DNA of 64,000 bases from Paenibacillus sp. SY21-1 (GTDB lineage Bacteria; Bacillota; Bacilli; Paenibacillales; Paenibacillaceae): positions 1 through 64,000 of the forward strand of contig NZ_STGF01000027.1 of NCBI RefSeq assembly GCF_005222705.1, written 5' to 3'. The position numbers and the translations under genes are program-made. Shown one piece after another: positions 1 to 9,040 of this stretch. Below the pieces are notes generated by a model. That model did not search any database. It saw only the letters and a list, made by a program, of their open reading frames with translations, and had not been told where the DNA came from. The first letter of the stretch is position 1. Each line of letters starts with the position of its first letter.

Positions 1-485
1 GGCTGCAATGGACGGTTATGCCATTCCTTGATTAAGGGCATCATCTTATTCGTCACGTTGGAAATGAGGGCAGGGGATACCTCAATGCCGTACAGTCCTT
101 GCAAGTGATCCTGAATGTCTCGCGTACTGACCCCTCTGGCGTACAGGGCCGTTATCTGATCCTCAATGCCCGTCATGTTCGTTTGGTTCTTCTTGATAAC
201 CACAGGCTCGAATTCACCCAGTCGATCACGTGGTACCTGGATTTCCATATCCCCATACTCCGTGTGAATCGTTTTCTTTCCGTAGCCGTTTCGACTGTTC
301 TTGGTTTGCTTATTCTGGTCATACGGTGCGTAGTCCAATTGGGTATCGAGCTCCGCTTTCAAGGCGGCCTCCAGTACATCTTTGAACATGTCTTTCAAGG
401 TCGCTTGAATGTGCTCCACCGATTGAAATTTGTGTTCCGCCACCAGTGCACGAATATCCTGTTTGGTCCAAAATTTGGTTGTCAT
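1..485 (-). CDS. IS256-family (Mutator) transposase, N-terminal part, cut by window edge
   Basis: This frame is open from an ATG at 485 to the window edge (161 codons). It reads MTTKFWTKQDIRALVAEHK and later NSRNGYGKKT, VPRDRLGEFEPVV, GIEDQITALYARGVSTRDI and GIEVSPALISNVT, the characteristic N-terminal blocks of IS256/Mutator transposases, which catalyse cut-and-paste or copy-out transposition with a DDE domain. The DDE domain lies off the window, so completeness cannot be judged. A GGAGGG Shine-Dalgarno sits 5-6 bases before the ATG. Upstream at 563-575 is TTTTACACTCCCT, which resembles terminal sequences of this family, so the IS end is probably near 575-585; the partner end is not visible. 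The family call is firm and the end position is tentative. Confidence 0.93.
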   Translation of the reverse strand, partial: MTTKFWTKQDIRALVAEHKFQSVEHIQATLKDMFKDVLEAALKAELDTQLDYAPYDQNKQTKNSRNGYGKKTIHTEYGDMEIQVPRDRLGEFEPVVIKKNQTNMTGIEDQITALYARGVSTRDIQDHLQGLYGIEVSPALISNVTNKMMPLIKEWHNRPLQ

Positions 486-562
486 TTTTATTCCCTCCGA
501 ATTCGATTGTCGTTAGGTTTAGTATGTCCCAGCTTGATCGTTTTCAAAGGTTTCAGCTTTTA

Positions 563-582
563 TTTTACACTCCCTAAAATTG
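563..582. mobile_element. Probable terminal inverted repeat / end of the IS256-family element
   Basis: TTTTACACTCCCT lies about 80 bases upstream of the transposase start. On the transposase strand it reads AGGGAGTGTAAAA, a sequence typical of IS256-family termini. The other end is outside the window, so neither the repeat nor the target duplication can be confirmed. Confidence 0.45.
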
Positions 583-784
583 ATTAATGCCTAACATTTC
601 AGACTTGCATTTGACGGAAACATTATCAATTTTCAGCTCTATTTGCGCCATTACTTATACTTCACCTCTTTAACATTTGTTATTTTTAATGGTCCCCATG
701 CTGAACCTTGTATACGCTTTTAGGGCAGGATGCATTGTATCAGTCTTACTGTACTTACTCAAAATCAGTTCCATCACTTTTGAA

Positions 785-1010
785 ACCATCTTTCTCCCAG
801 AGAGCCCCATAAAGCGCGCTACAGTCACTTTTCTAACTAACTTTTCTCCAGAGAGCTTCAAAACGCGCGCTACAGTCACTTTTCTTACTAATTTCCACCC
901 AGAGAGCCCCAAATTGCGCGCTACAGTCACTTTTCTAACTAACTTTCCTCCAGAGAGCTTCAAAAAGCGCGCTACAGTCACTTTTCTAGCTATCTTTTTC
1001 CCAGAGGACC
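785..1010. repeat. 51-bp tandem repeat (4 units plus flanks) with alternating subtypes
   Basis: AGAGAGC starts at 799, 850, 901 and 952, and a degenerate AGAGGAC follows at 1003, so the period is exactly 51 bp. Each unit carries GCGCGCTACAGTCACTTTTCT. Units 1 and 3 begin AGAGAGCCCC, units 2 and 4 AGAGAGCTTCAAAA, giving a 102-bp higher-order period. Since 51 is a multiple of three, both strands stay open: the minus strand encodes a 17-residue repeat (TVARxLxLSGxKLVRKV) in frame from about 981 to 670, the plus strand one of the form PESxKxRATVTFLTNF from 677 to 1141. Neither has a convincing ribosome binding site and the minus start (GTG) lies inside the repeat. I annotate the DNA repeat, not a gene. 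The stretch 600-785 shows nothing else. Confidence 0.85.
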
Positions 1011-1152
1011 CAGAGGACAGCCCTCAGCCTGCTCAATCAATTGTTTTTTCCACTTTTCAAGTGGAATGGAACAAAGAAACGAGGGCGTTCAGGGTGCTTA
1101 AGAGCAAGGCACGGAGGACGAGTCGTATACACAGAAGTTGACATATACAACT

Positions 1153-1182
1153 AAAGCCCCTTACCTATTGGCCGGGGCTCTT
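1153..1182. terminator. Stem-loop terminator after the RNase J gene
   Basis: AGCCCC (1155-1160) pairs with GGGGCT (1174-1179) just downstream of the RNase J stop. The T-rich tail is weak on both strands, so efficiency is uncertain. Confidence 0.55.
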
Positions 1183-1187
1183 AATTT

Positions 1188-2900
1188 CTACACCTCTATA
1201 ATAACTGGCAAAACCATAGGGCGTCTGCGCGTTTGAGCGAGTATATATTTGCCGCAGGTTTCCCTGATTTGATGCTTTAATACAGACCATTTTTGATTTT
1301 CAATGGTTAATAGCTGATTTACATCCTCCCGTATTTTGCGATTTAATTCGCCCAGAAGCGCCTCCGATTCCTTTGCATAAACAAATCCTCTCGTAATAAT
1401 GTCCGGTCCGGACAACAACGTTCGATCATGGCTGCTAAGCGTTACCACCACAATGAGAATTCCGTCCTCGGCCAAATGTCTGCGGTCTCGCAATACGGCG
1501 TTTCCAACGTCCCCAATTCCAAGGCCATCTACCAGGGTATTGCCGGCTGCTGCCTTCCTGACCTGTATCGCGCTATCAGGCGTGACATCCAAAATATCGC
1601 CGTTTCTTAGAATATAAATATTTTCATTCATGACTCCTACGGATTCCGCTAGTTTTTGATGCTGATAAAGCATGCGATACTCGCCATGAATCGGTACAAA
1701 AAATGTCGGTTTCATCAAGGTAAGCATTAATTTCAGCTCTTCTTGGCTTCCATGGCCTGAAACATGCATGCCCGTTGCAGAGCCGGAGCCATGAATGACG
1801 CGTGCGCCTTGCAAATAAAGCTGATCCAGGACTGCTGCAACATTTCGTTCATTGCCCGGGATAGGGGAGGAAGCCAGAATGACTGTATCCTCAGGCTGAA
1901 GCGTCATGTAGGCATTTCTGCCGCTCGCCAGTCGGGCAAGTGCTGCCATGGTTTCGCCTTGGCTGCCGGTGCATAGCACCGCGACTTTTTCTCTTGGGAG
2001 CCCGCTTGCTTCCTTTGCTTCAATCAACATGCCCTCCGGCATGGTCAAATAGCCTTTGTCCAGCGCTACTTTAACCACATTGATCATGCTTCGCCCCATA
2101 AGAGCCAGCTTCCGCTCGGTACGAACGGCAGCGTCAATGACCTGTTGAAGCCTGTTCACATTGGAGGCAAAGGTGGACAAAAATATACGATACCGTGCCT
2201 TCTGAAACGCCTCCATAATTTTCTCGCCAACCAAGCTTTCAGAGGGCGTGAACCCTGGGCGCTCGGCATTTGTACTCTCTGACAAAAGAACGAGCACGCC
2301 CTCCTCGCCTATTCGCGCCATTTTATGAATATCGGGAAATTGCGCATTTGCCGGAGACAAATCGAATTTAAAGTCGCCGGTATGAACAACTCGCCCCGCC
2401 GGCGTATTGATCACAATTCCTAAGCAATCGGGTATGCTGTGATTCGTACGGAAAAAGCTGATCGCAAGCATGCCCAATTGCAGTTCCGTATCGGGTGAAA
2501 TATCGTGAAGCTGTATCTTCTTCAGCTTGTGCTCCTTGAGCTTTAATTCGATAAGCCCGATCGTTAGTCGTGAAGCATAGACCGGAACATTCAACTGTTT
2601 GAGAAAATAAGGAATGCCGCCGATATGATCCTCATGACCATGAGTAATGACGAGCGCTCGAACCTTGCTTTTATGTTGAAGGAGGAAGCTGATGTCCGGA
2701 ATGATCAGATCAATGCCCAGAAGGCTTTCATCAGGAAACTTTGAACCACAATCAATAACGACCATATCATCTCCGTATTGAATCACATACATGTTCTTCC
2801 CGATTTCGAATACGCCGCCTAACGCAAGCACTGACAAAGGATGGTTGTCATGTGTAGGGTGACTGTGAGTTGCCGTCAATGCTGTCTCCTCCTTCTCCAT
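1188..2900 (-). CDS. rnj: Ribonuclease J family protein
   Basis: A 570-residue metallo-beta-lactamase/beta-CASP nuclease. RNase J degrades and matures mRNA and rRNA in Bacillota as a cytoplasmic 5' exonuclease and endonuclease with a two-zinc centre. The zinc motif HGHEDHIGG is at about residues 87-95, followed by the beta-CASP region (LLSESTNAERPG, CTGSQGE, ASSPIPGNE) and HVSGHGS with PIHGEYR near residue 390; the C-terminal domain is present and length is normal. A TTG lies six codons upstream (2918), but ATG at 2900 has AAGGA at correct spacing, so I prefer it. The gene starts just after the stop of the oxidoreductase gene, so they are probably co-transcribed. Whether this is J1, J2 or an extra paralogue cannot be told here. 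Confidence 0.93.
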   Translation of the reverse strand: MEKEETALTATHSHPTHDNHPLSVLALGGVFEIGKNMYVIQYGDDMVVIDCGSKFPDESLLGIDLIIPDISFLLQHKSKVRALVITHGHEDHIGGIPYFLKQLNVPVYASRLTIGLIELKLKEHKLKKIQLHDISPDTELQLGMLAISFFRTNHSIPDCLGIVINTPAGRVVHTGDFKFDLSPANAQFPDIHKMARIGEEGVLVLLSESTNAERPGFTPSESLVGEKIMEAFQKARYRIFLSTFASNVNRLQQVIDAAVRTERKLALMGRSMINVVKVALDKGYLTMPEGMLIEAKEASGLPREKVAVLCTGSQGETMAALARLASGRNAYMTLQPEDTVILASSPIPGNERNVAAVLDQLYLQGARVIHGSGSATGMHVSGHGSQEELKLMLTLMKPTFFVPIHGEYRMLYQHQKLAESVGVMNENIYILRNGDILDVTPDSAIQVRKAAAGNTLVDGLGIGDVGNAVLRDRRHLAEDGILIVVVTLSSHDRTLLSGPDIITRGFVYAKESEALLGELNRKIREDVNQLLTIENQKWSVLKHQIRETCGKYILAQTRRRPMVLPVIIEV

Positions 2901-2918
2901 ATAAAATCCTTTTTCCAA

Positions 2919-4448
2919 TCAGCCCTGAATTTGCTTCAGCGGCTTCTCTGCCGGCCCCTCGATTACGTCGCCTGCAATTGAAAATCTTGATCCATGGCAA
3001 GGACAATCCCAGGTTCTGTCCCCGTTATTCCATTCCACTTCGCAGCCCATATGTGTACAGGTGGTATCCACCAGATACAGGACGCCGTCTTCATCGCGGT
3101 ATCCTCCCGCGCGTTTCCCATTTACTTGAACGATCGCCCCTTCGTCTTTCTCCAAATGCTCGGGACGCCTTGTGACATGCTGAAGCTTCCCGCCGATGAG
3201 ATGTTTGGCTACATCCAAATTATCCGCGAGGAGATTTCCGAAAGTAGGCAACGTTAATGCGCGTGAAGGTGCAAACAACTCCTCGTAAGGGCTTGTTTGT
3301 CCGGTTAGCAGCTCCTTGATCAGCAAGGCTGCGAACGTTCCGTTTGTCATCCCCCATTTTCTGAACCCGGCAGCGATAAAAATATTCGGCGAGGAGGAAG
3401 TGATGCGCCCGATGAATGGGATTTTATCACCGGTAACAAGGTCTTGGGCCGACCATCTGTACGAAATCTTTGTCAGCTTAAAATGTTCCCGGGCAAACTT
3501 CTGCAAAGCTTCGTAATGCTGGATGGTGCAGATGCCCTGGCCTGTTTTATGGCCCTGTCCGCCTACAATAATCAGCTTTGATCCATTGGACAGCTCCGTA
3601 TAGCGAATCGAGCGTTTGGGCTCCTCTGCGCTCAGATACATACCGCCGGGGTAATCCTCCTCAGCCTCGATTCCGAGCACATAAGAACGATCCGCATGCA
3701 TTCTGGTGAAATAAAATCCATGTCCGTCATAAAAAGGAAAATGGGTACAGGAAACAACAAAAGCGCAGCTGAGCCGATGCCCGTCGCCTGTGACCACGAT
3801 CGGTTTGTCTCCGGGGTGTACATCTACTGCCGTCGTATGCGTGTAGATCTCCCCGCCCTTTTCCACAAACAGCTCCACAAGCCTTTGCAAGTATCGCAGC
3901 GGATGAAACTGCGCTTGATTCCCCATCTTTACTGCGCCCAACGCGGGAAGGGACAACGGAATTCCGTCAACATAAGCTCCGGGGATGCCCAATTCTTGAT
4001 AGGCGCTGGCTTCATTTTCCAGTTTCGAAAGGTCATGCTCCGAGTTTGTATAGACGTACGCATCCTGCTCGGTAAAGCCGCAGGAGATATCATGCTTTTC
4101 TATCGTTTGCTTGATAAAAGAGAGGGCATCCATCGACGCTTGATAATACAACAAGGCGTTGTCTTTCCCTAAAGAGCTGATCAGCTCATCGTAGATTAGA
4201 TCGTGCTGAGCGGTTATTTTGGCCGTTGTGTGGGCTGTCGTTCCGTTCAGCAGTTCTCCCGCTTCCAGGAGCACAACTCGATAGCCGTGTTGGATCAAGA
4301 CATACGCGGTCGTAATGCCAGCTATTCCCGCTCCGACCACGACGACCTCGGTTTCAATATGTCGTTCAAGCCTGGGGTATTTGGCATGCTCGGTTTGGGA
4401 CGCTTTCCAATAAGACTCGGGATATTGCGGTAATTGAATATCTGGCAC
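2919..4448 (-). CDS. yhfW: FAD-dependent oxidoreductase with C-terminal Rieske [2Fe-2S] domain (YhfW type)
   Basis: A 509-residue protein with an N-terminal FAD/NAD(P) Rossmann fold (VVVVGAGIAGITTAYVL, about residues 35-52) of the DAO/GlcD-type oxidoreductases and a C-terminal Rieske domain (CTHMGC, then CPCHGSRF, about residues 462-486) with all four cluster ligands: two Cys and two His. Length and layout match Bacillus subtilis YhfW, whose substrate is unknown. The start is GTG with GGGAGG six bases upstream. No signal peptide, so probably cytosolic. It lies directly upstream of the RNase J gene with no terminator between, an association with no obvious functional link. Confidence 0.9.
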   Translation of the reverse strand: MPDIQLPQYPESYWKASQTEHAKYPRLERHIETEVVVVGAGIAGITTAYVLIQHGYRVVLLEAGELLNGTTAHTTAKITAQHDLIYDELISSLGKDNALLYYQASMDALSFIKQTIEKHDISCGFTEQDAYVYTNSEHDLSKLENEASAYQELGIPGAYVDGIPLSLPALGAVKMGNQAQFHPLRYLQRLVELFVEKGGEIYTHTTAVDVHPGDKPIVVTGDGHRLSCAFVVSCTHFPFYDGHGFYFTRMHADRSYVLGIEAEEDYPGGMYLSAEEPKRSIRYTELSNGSKLIIVGGQGHKTGQGICTIQHYEALQKFAREHFKLTKISYRWSAQDLVTGDKIPFIGRITSSSPNIFIAAGFRKWGMTNGTFAALLIKELLTGQTSPYEELFAPSRALTLPTFGNLLADNLDVAKHLIGGKLQHVTRRPEHLEKDEGAIVQVNGKRAGGYRDEDGVLYLVDTTCTHMGCEVEWNNGDRTWDCPCHGSRFSIAGDVIEGPAEKPLKQIQG

Positions 4449-4587
4449 GAATAGCCTCCCGTCTCCAATAAAGGAATGTAGTGCATGTGCAATTTAATCG
4501 ACCAAGTTAGTATGTTCCCGAAATGGAAAATCATGCATGTCACTTAGGAATGGCAGGAGTCTCATCAGACGACACGCTGTAAGAGCA

Positions 4588-4617
4588 ATAAAAAAAACCA
4601 ACCTGTCAAGGGTTGGC
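4588..4617 (-). terminator. Rho-independent terminator of the LysR remnant
   Basis: On the minus strand CCAACC, a 7-base loop, GGTTGG and then a run of eight T (complement of 4590-4597). This is a textbook intrinsic terminator, and it lies just downstream of the LysR stop codon at 4626, showing the locus was once a normal gene. Confidence 0.85.
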
Positions 4618-4625
4618 TTCTGACT

Positions 4626-5424
4626 TTACGCGAAATGCTCCTTTACTTTACGGATAAACATTCTGCCGGCTTGGCCCAGAAACTTGTCAGATCGATACAC
4701 GATGCCAATCTCTCGTTCTGGCGTAGGCCCGATCAATGGAAGGATTCAATAGAGGCGCTCATCCCAGGATCTCAAAAGCGGCGTAGGCAGAACGGTTACG
4801 CCTATATTGCTTTTTACCAAACGCATTAATGAGATCATAGCCGATGTTTCAATATCCGGATTCACAACAAGGCCCTGGTCTTCGCAACAGGAATTAATCA
4901 GCTTGCGGCATTGATGGCGGCCCGGGAACAACACGAGGCTCAACTCTTGGAGCTCCTTCATAGAGATATGAGGGCGTTCCGCCCATTCGCTGGTTATCGA
5001 CACGGCTACCGAAAATGATTCCGTATAAAGAGGCAAATGGACCAGCCTGCTGTCTTCCATCACAGGTACGGCAGTAAAACCAATATCGATGCTGCCTTCC
5101 AGCACTTCATCGACAATTCGATTGGAATCCCGAATTAAAATCCTTATTTCAGGAAAACTCGCGATGAAATTCAATCATGACGGGCGTCAGCAGCTCATCC
5201 AAATCACACGGGATAAAGCCCAAAATGAATTGGCCGCGCTGCATTGTTCGCAAGTCGTTAATCGCATCGTAGGCGTAGTCCAAATTTCTGAAAATCAGGC
5301 TGCACTGCTCATAAAGAATATGCCCCGCCTCCGTTATGGCGATTCGTTTGCCTATACGATCAAACAAAGGCGTCCCGATCTCATCCTCCAATGCTTTGAT
5401 TCGCTGGCTTAACGTAGAGGGCTC
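4626..5424 (-). pseudogene. LysR-family transcriptional regulator, three lesions
   Basis: Reading downward from 5424, the translation starts in the middle of the LysR helix-turn-helix (PSTLSQRIKALEDEIGTPLF) and continues into the substrate-binding domain. Lesions seen: (1) the first 25 or so residues and the promoter are missing at a fusion junction near 5425-5430; (2) a +1 shift at AAAA 5154-5157 (FHREFS-stop, whereas one base fewer restores FHREFPEIRI); (3) an in-frame TGA at 4746-4748, after which the same frame continues with GPTPEREIGIVYRSDKFL and a natural TAA at 4626-4628. The family call is firm, and function is surely lost. Confidence 0.88.
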
Positions 5425-5428
5425 ACGT

Positions 5429-5761
5429 CTCCCAAACGGCGCTATTCCATTAAAAAACGATGGTTTGTTTGCAGGCTACATCGGTGCTGCGCCCCCTGTT
5501 CATGATGGACCGCACCGCTATTATATTATTGTTCATGCTCTTGATGTTGAGGATCTAGGCATTGGGGCTAATGCGACACCGGCTTTTCTGAGTTTTAATA
5601 TGCTAACCCATACGCTAGGCCGGGCCGTACTGATGGCAACATTTAGAAAGATAATCAGAGCGGCCATAACGCCCTCTCTCCATGTTTTTCCGCAGCTAAA
5701 CGTGCAGCGGCAGCCCCGGTTAAACCCTTGCGTAACCGAGACTGCCGCTGCATCCCTGTGA
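5429..5761 (+). pseudogene. PEBP/YbhB-family (Raf-kinase-inhibitor-like) protein, C-terminal remnant
   Basis: From about 5429 the plus strand encodes LPNGAIPLKNDG, then GYIGAAPPVHDGPHRYYIIV and ATPAFLSFNMLTHTLGRA, the C-terminal half of phosphatidylethanolamine-binding-like YbhB/YbcL proteins, which are small cytosolic proteins of unclear function. The frame upstream of 5429 is merely the antisense of the LysR remnant, so the first half of the gene, with start and promoter, is gone. After ATFRK, where relatives normally end, the frame runs on into the downstream hairpin, suggesting loss of the native stop by a small shift. Confidence 0.82.
5704..5751. terminator. Long GC-rich hairpin between PEBP remnant and AraC gene
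   Basis: GCAGCGGCAG (5704-5713) pairs with CTGCCGCTGC (5742-5751), and CGGTTA (5717-5722) with TAACCG (5733-5738). It lies between two convergent genes and probably ends transcription from both sides; a T run lies about 18 bases beyond on the plus side. Confidence 0.6.
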
Positions 5762-5798
5762 TCATGCCCTCTTTTTTCATACCGCGTACGTTTCCCTC

Positions 5799-6635
5799 CT
5801 ATTTAATCAGATGCTGCCTATAGGTCAAGGGGGCTACCCCCATAATCTGGCTAAACGTTTTACTGAAATAAGACGGATTCGCAATTCCTACACGATAGCC
5901 GATTTCCGACAGGGGCAAAGCAGACTTGCGAAGCAAGGAGCAAGCATGACGAATGCGGGTCGCTCTCGTATAAGCGATTATCGTAGTCCCAGTGGATTCC
6001 TTGAACAGATGGGCCACATGATAGGGCGACAGATGAAGCTCGCTTGCCAGATCCTCCAAACGGAACGGCTCCATATAATGCTTCTCGATCCAGCCGATAA
6101 TATCTTCTACGTGATGGTTATGTTTTTTCAGAAAAGCCGATTCGCCTTCCGGACTTTGCTTAAGCTGATGCACGAGGCTGAGCAAAAAGATGCCCATGTT
6201 CTCCTCGAAATCCGCATCTCGCGTGCTTCCCATCGATGAACCAAATTGTCTCAGCAGAGCTACAAAGGGTTCAGTCTCCGCCATGGCATTCACGGGATGA
6301 ACAGTCGACTGCTGCAGCGTTAAGCTTTTAAAAAAACCATTTAAGGCAGGAAAATCATTTAAATACCCGTACAAAACGGCCGGCTCAAAAGCCAGCACAC
6401 TTCTTATAAAAGGTTCTTCCTTCGTCACCTGAATCTGAATCCGATGCATCTGAAACGGCGGGAACACAAGCAGCGTGCATGGCTCAATCGCATACGATTT
6501 CCCGTCCATGATGAGCAGTCCCCTGCCCTCATGAACATAAGTTAGCTCCATTTGGGAATGGGCATGAAACACCTCGCGAAAGTAATCCTTCGATGTTCTG
6601 CGATACTCGTAATGAAACCAATTAGCCTGAACCAT
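5799..6635 (-). CDS. AraC-family transcriptional regulator with cupin-like sensor domain
   Basis: A 278-residue protein with an N-terminal cupin-type sugar-sensing domain (HAHSQMELTYVHEGRG, ESYAIEPCTLLVFPP-type beta segments) and a C-terminal AraC double helix-turn-helix of about 100 residues (DLASELHLSPYHVAHLFKES, then IGYRVGIANPSYFSKTF). AraC proteins of this kind bind operators of carbohydrate genes in response to a sugar. A TTG at 6656 is possible, but the ATG at 6635 has GGTGGAGG five bases upstream and is preferred. It is divergent from the two Gfo/Idh/MocA genes, which are the likely targets; the inducer is unknown. Confidence 0.9.
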   Translation of the reverse strand: MVQANWFHYEYRRTSKDYFREVFHAHSQMELTYVHEGRGLLIMDGKSYAIEPCTLLVFPPFQMHRIQIQVTKEEPFIRSVLAFEPAVLYGYLNDFPALNGFFKSLTLQQSTVHPVNAMAETEPFVALLRQFGSSMGSTRDADFEENMGIFLLSLVHQLKQSPEGESAFLKKHNHHVEDIIGWIEKHYMEPFRLEDLASELHLSPYHVAHLFKESTGTTIIAYTRATRIRHACSLLRKSALPLSEIGYRVGIANPSYFSKTFSQIMGVAPLTYRQHLIK

Positions 6636-6757
6636 CCACGCCTCCACCCTTTCCAATTAACCGCAAGATACAAACATTTTACCGCAAAATTGAGAGATTA
6701 TAAAACTCATTTTCCATATAATCTATTAACAATTCCACCAAAGGAGATGTGTAGCAC

Positions 6758-7831
6758 TTGAATAAATCAGATGGCATGAATTATGCGCCAAAGGGAAAAC
6801 CGAATCCGGTTGTGGCGCCAGGGGAATTCCAGTTCGCAGCAATCGGTCTGGATCACGGGCATGTCTACGGGATGTGCAACGGACTTATCGAAGCGGGCGG
6901 GGAGCTTGTCTATGTGTACGATCCCGATCCGGAGAAGGTCGGCCGGTTCCTGCAGCAATATCCTCAGGTGCAAGCAGCCCTCTCCGAAGCGGAAATCTTC
7001 GCCGATGACCGCATCCAACTGGTCGCTTCCGCGAACATTACCTCCGAGCGCTGCGCGCTTGGCCTTCGGGTCATGCGGGCAGGCAAGGATTATTTTGTAG
7101 ATAAAGCGCCGCTGACGACGCTGGAGCAGCTTGAAGACGCCAAGCGGGTTGCCGCGGAAACCGGACGCAAATACATGGTCTATTACGGAGAAAGGCTTCA
7201 TTGCGAGGGAGCGTTGTTCGCGGGCCAGCTCATCGAGCAAGGGGCCATTGGCAGAGTTGTACAGGTCATGGGCTGGGGCCCTCATAGGGTGAATGCGCCA
7301 AGCAGACCGGAATGGTTCTTCCAAAGAGAGAAATACGGCGGTATTCTTTGCGATATCGGCAGCCATCAAATTGAGCAATTCCTCACCTATACAGGCGCCA
7401 AGGATGCGACAGTCGTTCAGTCCCGCATAGCCAATTACCATCATAAGCAGTACCCTGAGCTGGAGGATTATGGAGACGTCATGCTGACAGGCGATAACGG
7501 CGCGGCGGCCTACTTCCGCGTAGACTGGCTGACACCGGACGGTTTGAGCACATGGGGAGACGGGCGAACGCTTATTCTTGGAACGGATGGCTATATCGAG
7601 GTTCGCAAATATTTGGATCTCGCCCGCCATCCGGAGGGGGATCAGGTGTACATGGCTAATCAAGAGGGAGAATATCACTTTTCCGTTAAAGGTCAGGTCG
7701 GATATCCGTTCTTCGGACAGCTGATTCTCGACTGCATGAATCGGACGGAGAGTGCCATGACGCAGGAGCATGCCTTCAAAGTAGCCGAGCTTAGCGTTTT
7801 ATCCCAAAATCTTGCGATCCGCATGGAATAG
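6758..7831 (+). CDS. Gfo/Idh/MocA-family oxidoreductase (1)
   Basis: A 357-residue NAD(P)-dependent sugar or inositol dehydrogenase relative. The N-terminal Rossmann-type segment FAAIGLDHGHVYGMCNGLIEAG is followed by DYFVDKAPLTTLEQL, the family's EKP-type motif with DKAP in place of EKP, and YGGILCDIGSHQIEQFL with the conserved D-x-x-x-H pair. The start is TTG, chosen because AAGGAG lies 11 bases upstream. The gene is followed after 14 bases by a second family member, so the pair is probably one operon working on one sugar or sugar acid. The DHGHVYGM segment is unlike the usual GxGxxG, so cofactor preference is uncertain. Confidence 0.87.
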   Translation: MNKSDGMNYAPKGKPNPVVAPGEFQFAAIGLDHGHVYGMCNGLIEAGGELVYVYDPDPEKVGRFLQQYPQVQAALSEAEIFADDRIQLVASANITSERCALGLRVMRAGKDYFVDKAPLTTLEQLEDAKRVAAETGRKYMVYYGERLHCEGALFAGQLIEQGAIGRVVQVMGWGPHRVNAPSRPEWFFQREKYGGILCDIGSHQIEQFLTYTGAKDATVVQSRIANYHHKQYPELEDYGDVMLTGDNGAAAYFRVDWLTPDGLSTWGDGRTLILGTDGYIEVRKYLDLARHPEGDQVYMANQEGEYHFSVKGQVGYPFFGQLILDCMNRTESAMTQEHAFKVAELSVLSQNLAIRME

Positions 7832-7845
7832 GAGATGACCAATCA

Positions 7846-9000
7846 ATGCTGAGAATAGCCATTATCGGAGCCGGAGCCATAAGCAGAGCTCATATCGAAG
7901 CCTATCTTGCCTTTTCAAAAAGATGTACGATCGTGGCCATCCAGGATATTTATAAGGATAAGGCAGAGAAGCGTATTGCAGAATACCAGCTTCCCGAAGC
8001 AACGGCTTACAGCGATTACAAGGAGCTCCTCGCTCTGGATATCGATTTAATCTCGGTCTGCACTCCCCCGTACACGCATGCCGAGCTTGCGGTCAGCTTC
8101 CTGAAGGCGGGCAAACATGTTCTGGTCGAAAAGCCGATGGCCTCCTCGCTCGAGGAATGTGATGCGATGAATCAAGCTGCGGAGGAAAGCGGCAAACTGC
8201 TGTCGGTCGTCGCCCAGAACCGCTTCCGTTCACCCATGATGAAGCTGAAGGCTGTGCTCGACAGCGGGCTGATTGGACCAGTCGTCCACTCGCAGGTCGA
8301 TTCCTTCTGGTGGCGCGGTCATTGCTACTATGATCTGTGGTGGCGCGGAACGTGGGAAATGGAAGGCGGCGGCTGCACGCTGAATCATGCGGTTCATCAT
8401 ATCGACGCCCTGCTGTGGATGATGGGCCGCCCTGCCGAGCTGCAGGCTTTTATGAGCAACACTTCGCATGACAATGCGGAAGTTGAAGATTTATCGATTG
8501 CCATGCTAAAGTTCGCAAGCGGCAGCCTTGGCCAAATCACGAGCTCCGTTGTTCATCACGGCGAAAAGCAGCAGCTTGCTTTCCAAGGCAAAAACGCCCG
8601 TATTTCCGCACCGTGGGAGCTGATCGCGTCCAGCTCCATGGAAAATGGATTCCCGACGCCGAATGAAGCGCTCAAGGCAGAGATACAAGCCTGTTACGAC
8701 AACCTGCCTGAGGTCGTCCACGAAGGGCATGCCGGACAGATCGATAATGTGCTTTCCGCTATCGAGTCCGGAAGTCAGCTACTCATCGACGGCCAGAGCG
8801 GCCGGGCAACGCTTGAGCTGATTGTTGGCATATACAAATCTGCGAGCACCGGGAACAAGGTCGTCTTCCCGCTTGCAGCCGATGATCCCTTCTATACAAG
8901 AAAAGGCATCCAGGATAACGTTCCGCATTTCTACGAGAAAAAAAACTCTGTGGAAAACTTCCAAGACAAGACGATTACGACGGGCAGCAGCCTGACATAA
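7846..9000 (+). CDS. Gfo/Idh/MocA-family oxidoreductase (2)
   Basis: A 384-residue dehydrogenase with a canonical N-terminal fold (IAIIGAGAISRAHIEAYL), the EKP motif (HVLVEKPMASSLEE, about residues 92-105) and a C-terminal domain with GGGCTLNHAVHHIDALLWMMG, where the family's catalytic histidine lies. It likely oxidises or epimerises a sugar or cyclitol with NAD(P). Its RBS AGGAG overlaps the stop of the preceding gene, so translation is probably linked. Substrate cannot be read from the sequence. Confidence 0.92.
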   Translation: MLRIAIIGAGAISRAHIEAYLAFSKRCTIVAIQDIYKDKAEKRIAEYQLPEATAYSDYKELLALDIDLISVCTPPYTHAELAVSFLKAGKHVLVEKPMASSLEECDAMNQAAEESGKLLSVVAQNRFRSPMMKLKAVLDSGLIGPVVHSQVDSFWWRGHCYYDLWWRGTWEMEGGGCTLNHAVHHIDALLWMMGRPAELQAFMSNTSHDNAEVEDLSIAMLKFASGSLGQITSSVVHHGEKQQLAFQGKNARISAPWELIASSSMENGFPTPNEALKAEIQACYDNLPEVVHEGHAGQIDNVLSAIESGSQLLIDGQSGRATLELIVGIYKSASTGNKVVFPLAADDPFYTRKGIQDNVPHFYEKKNSVENFQDKTITTGSSLT

Positions 9001-9040
9001 CGAAGGTTTGTTGCTTATTATAAATTGAGAGGTGGCGCCG

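Noticed and set aside
99..587. Plus-strand frame of 162 codons at the left edge
   Set aside because: It is the antisense of the IS256 transposase, which has clear family motifs and an RBS on the minus strand.
785..1010. CRISPR array
   Set aside because: The repeats are contiguous with no unique spacers and no cas genes are near; it is a simple tandem repeat.
5336..5761. A 141-residue gene
   Set aside because: Its first 30 codons are the antisense of the LysR remnant; only the part from about 5429 is PEBP-derived.
6767..7771. Minus-strand frame of 334 codons
   Set aside because: Shadow of the Gfo/Idh/MocA gene, with no RBS or recognisable domain.
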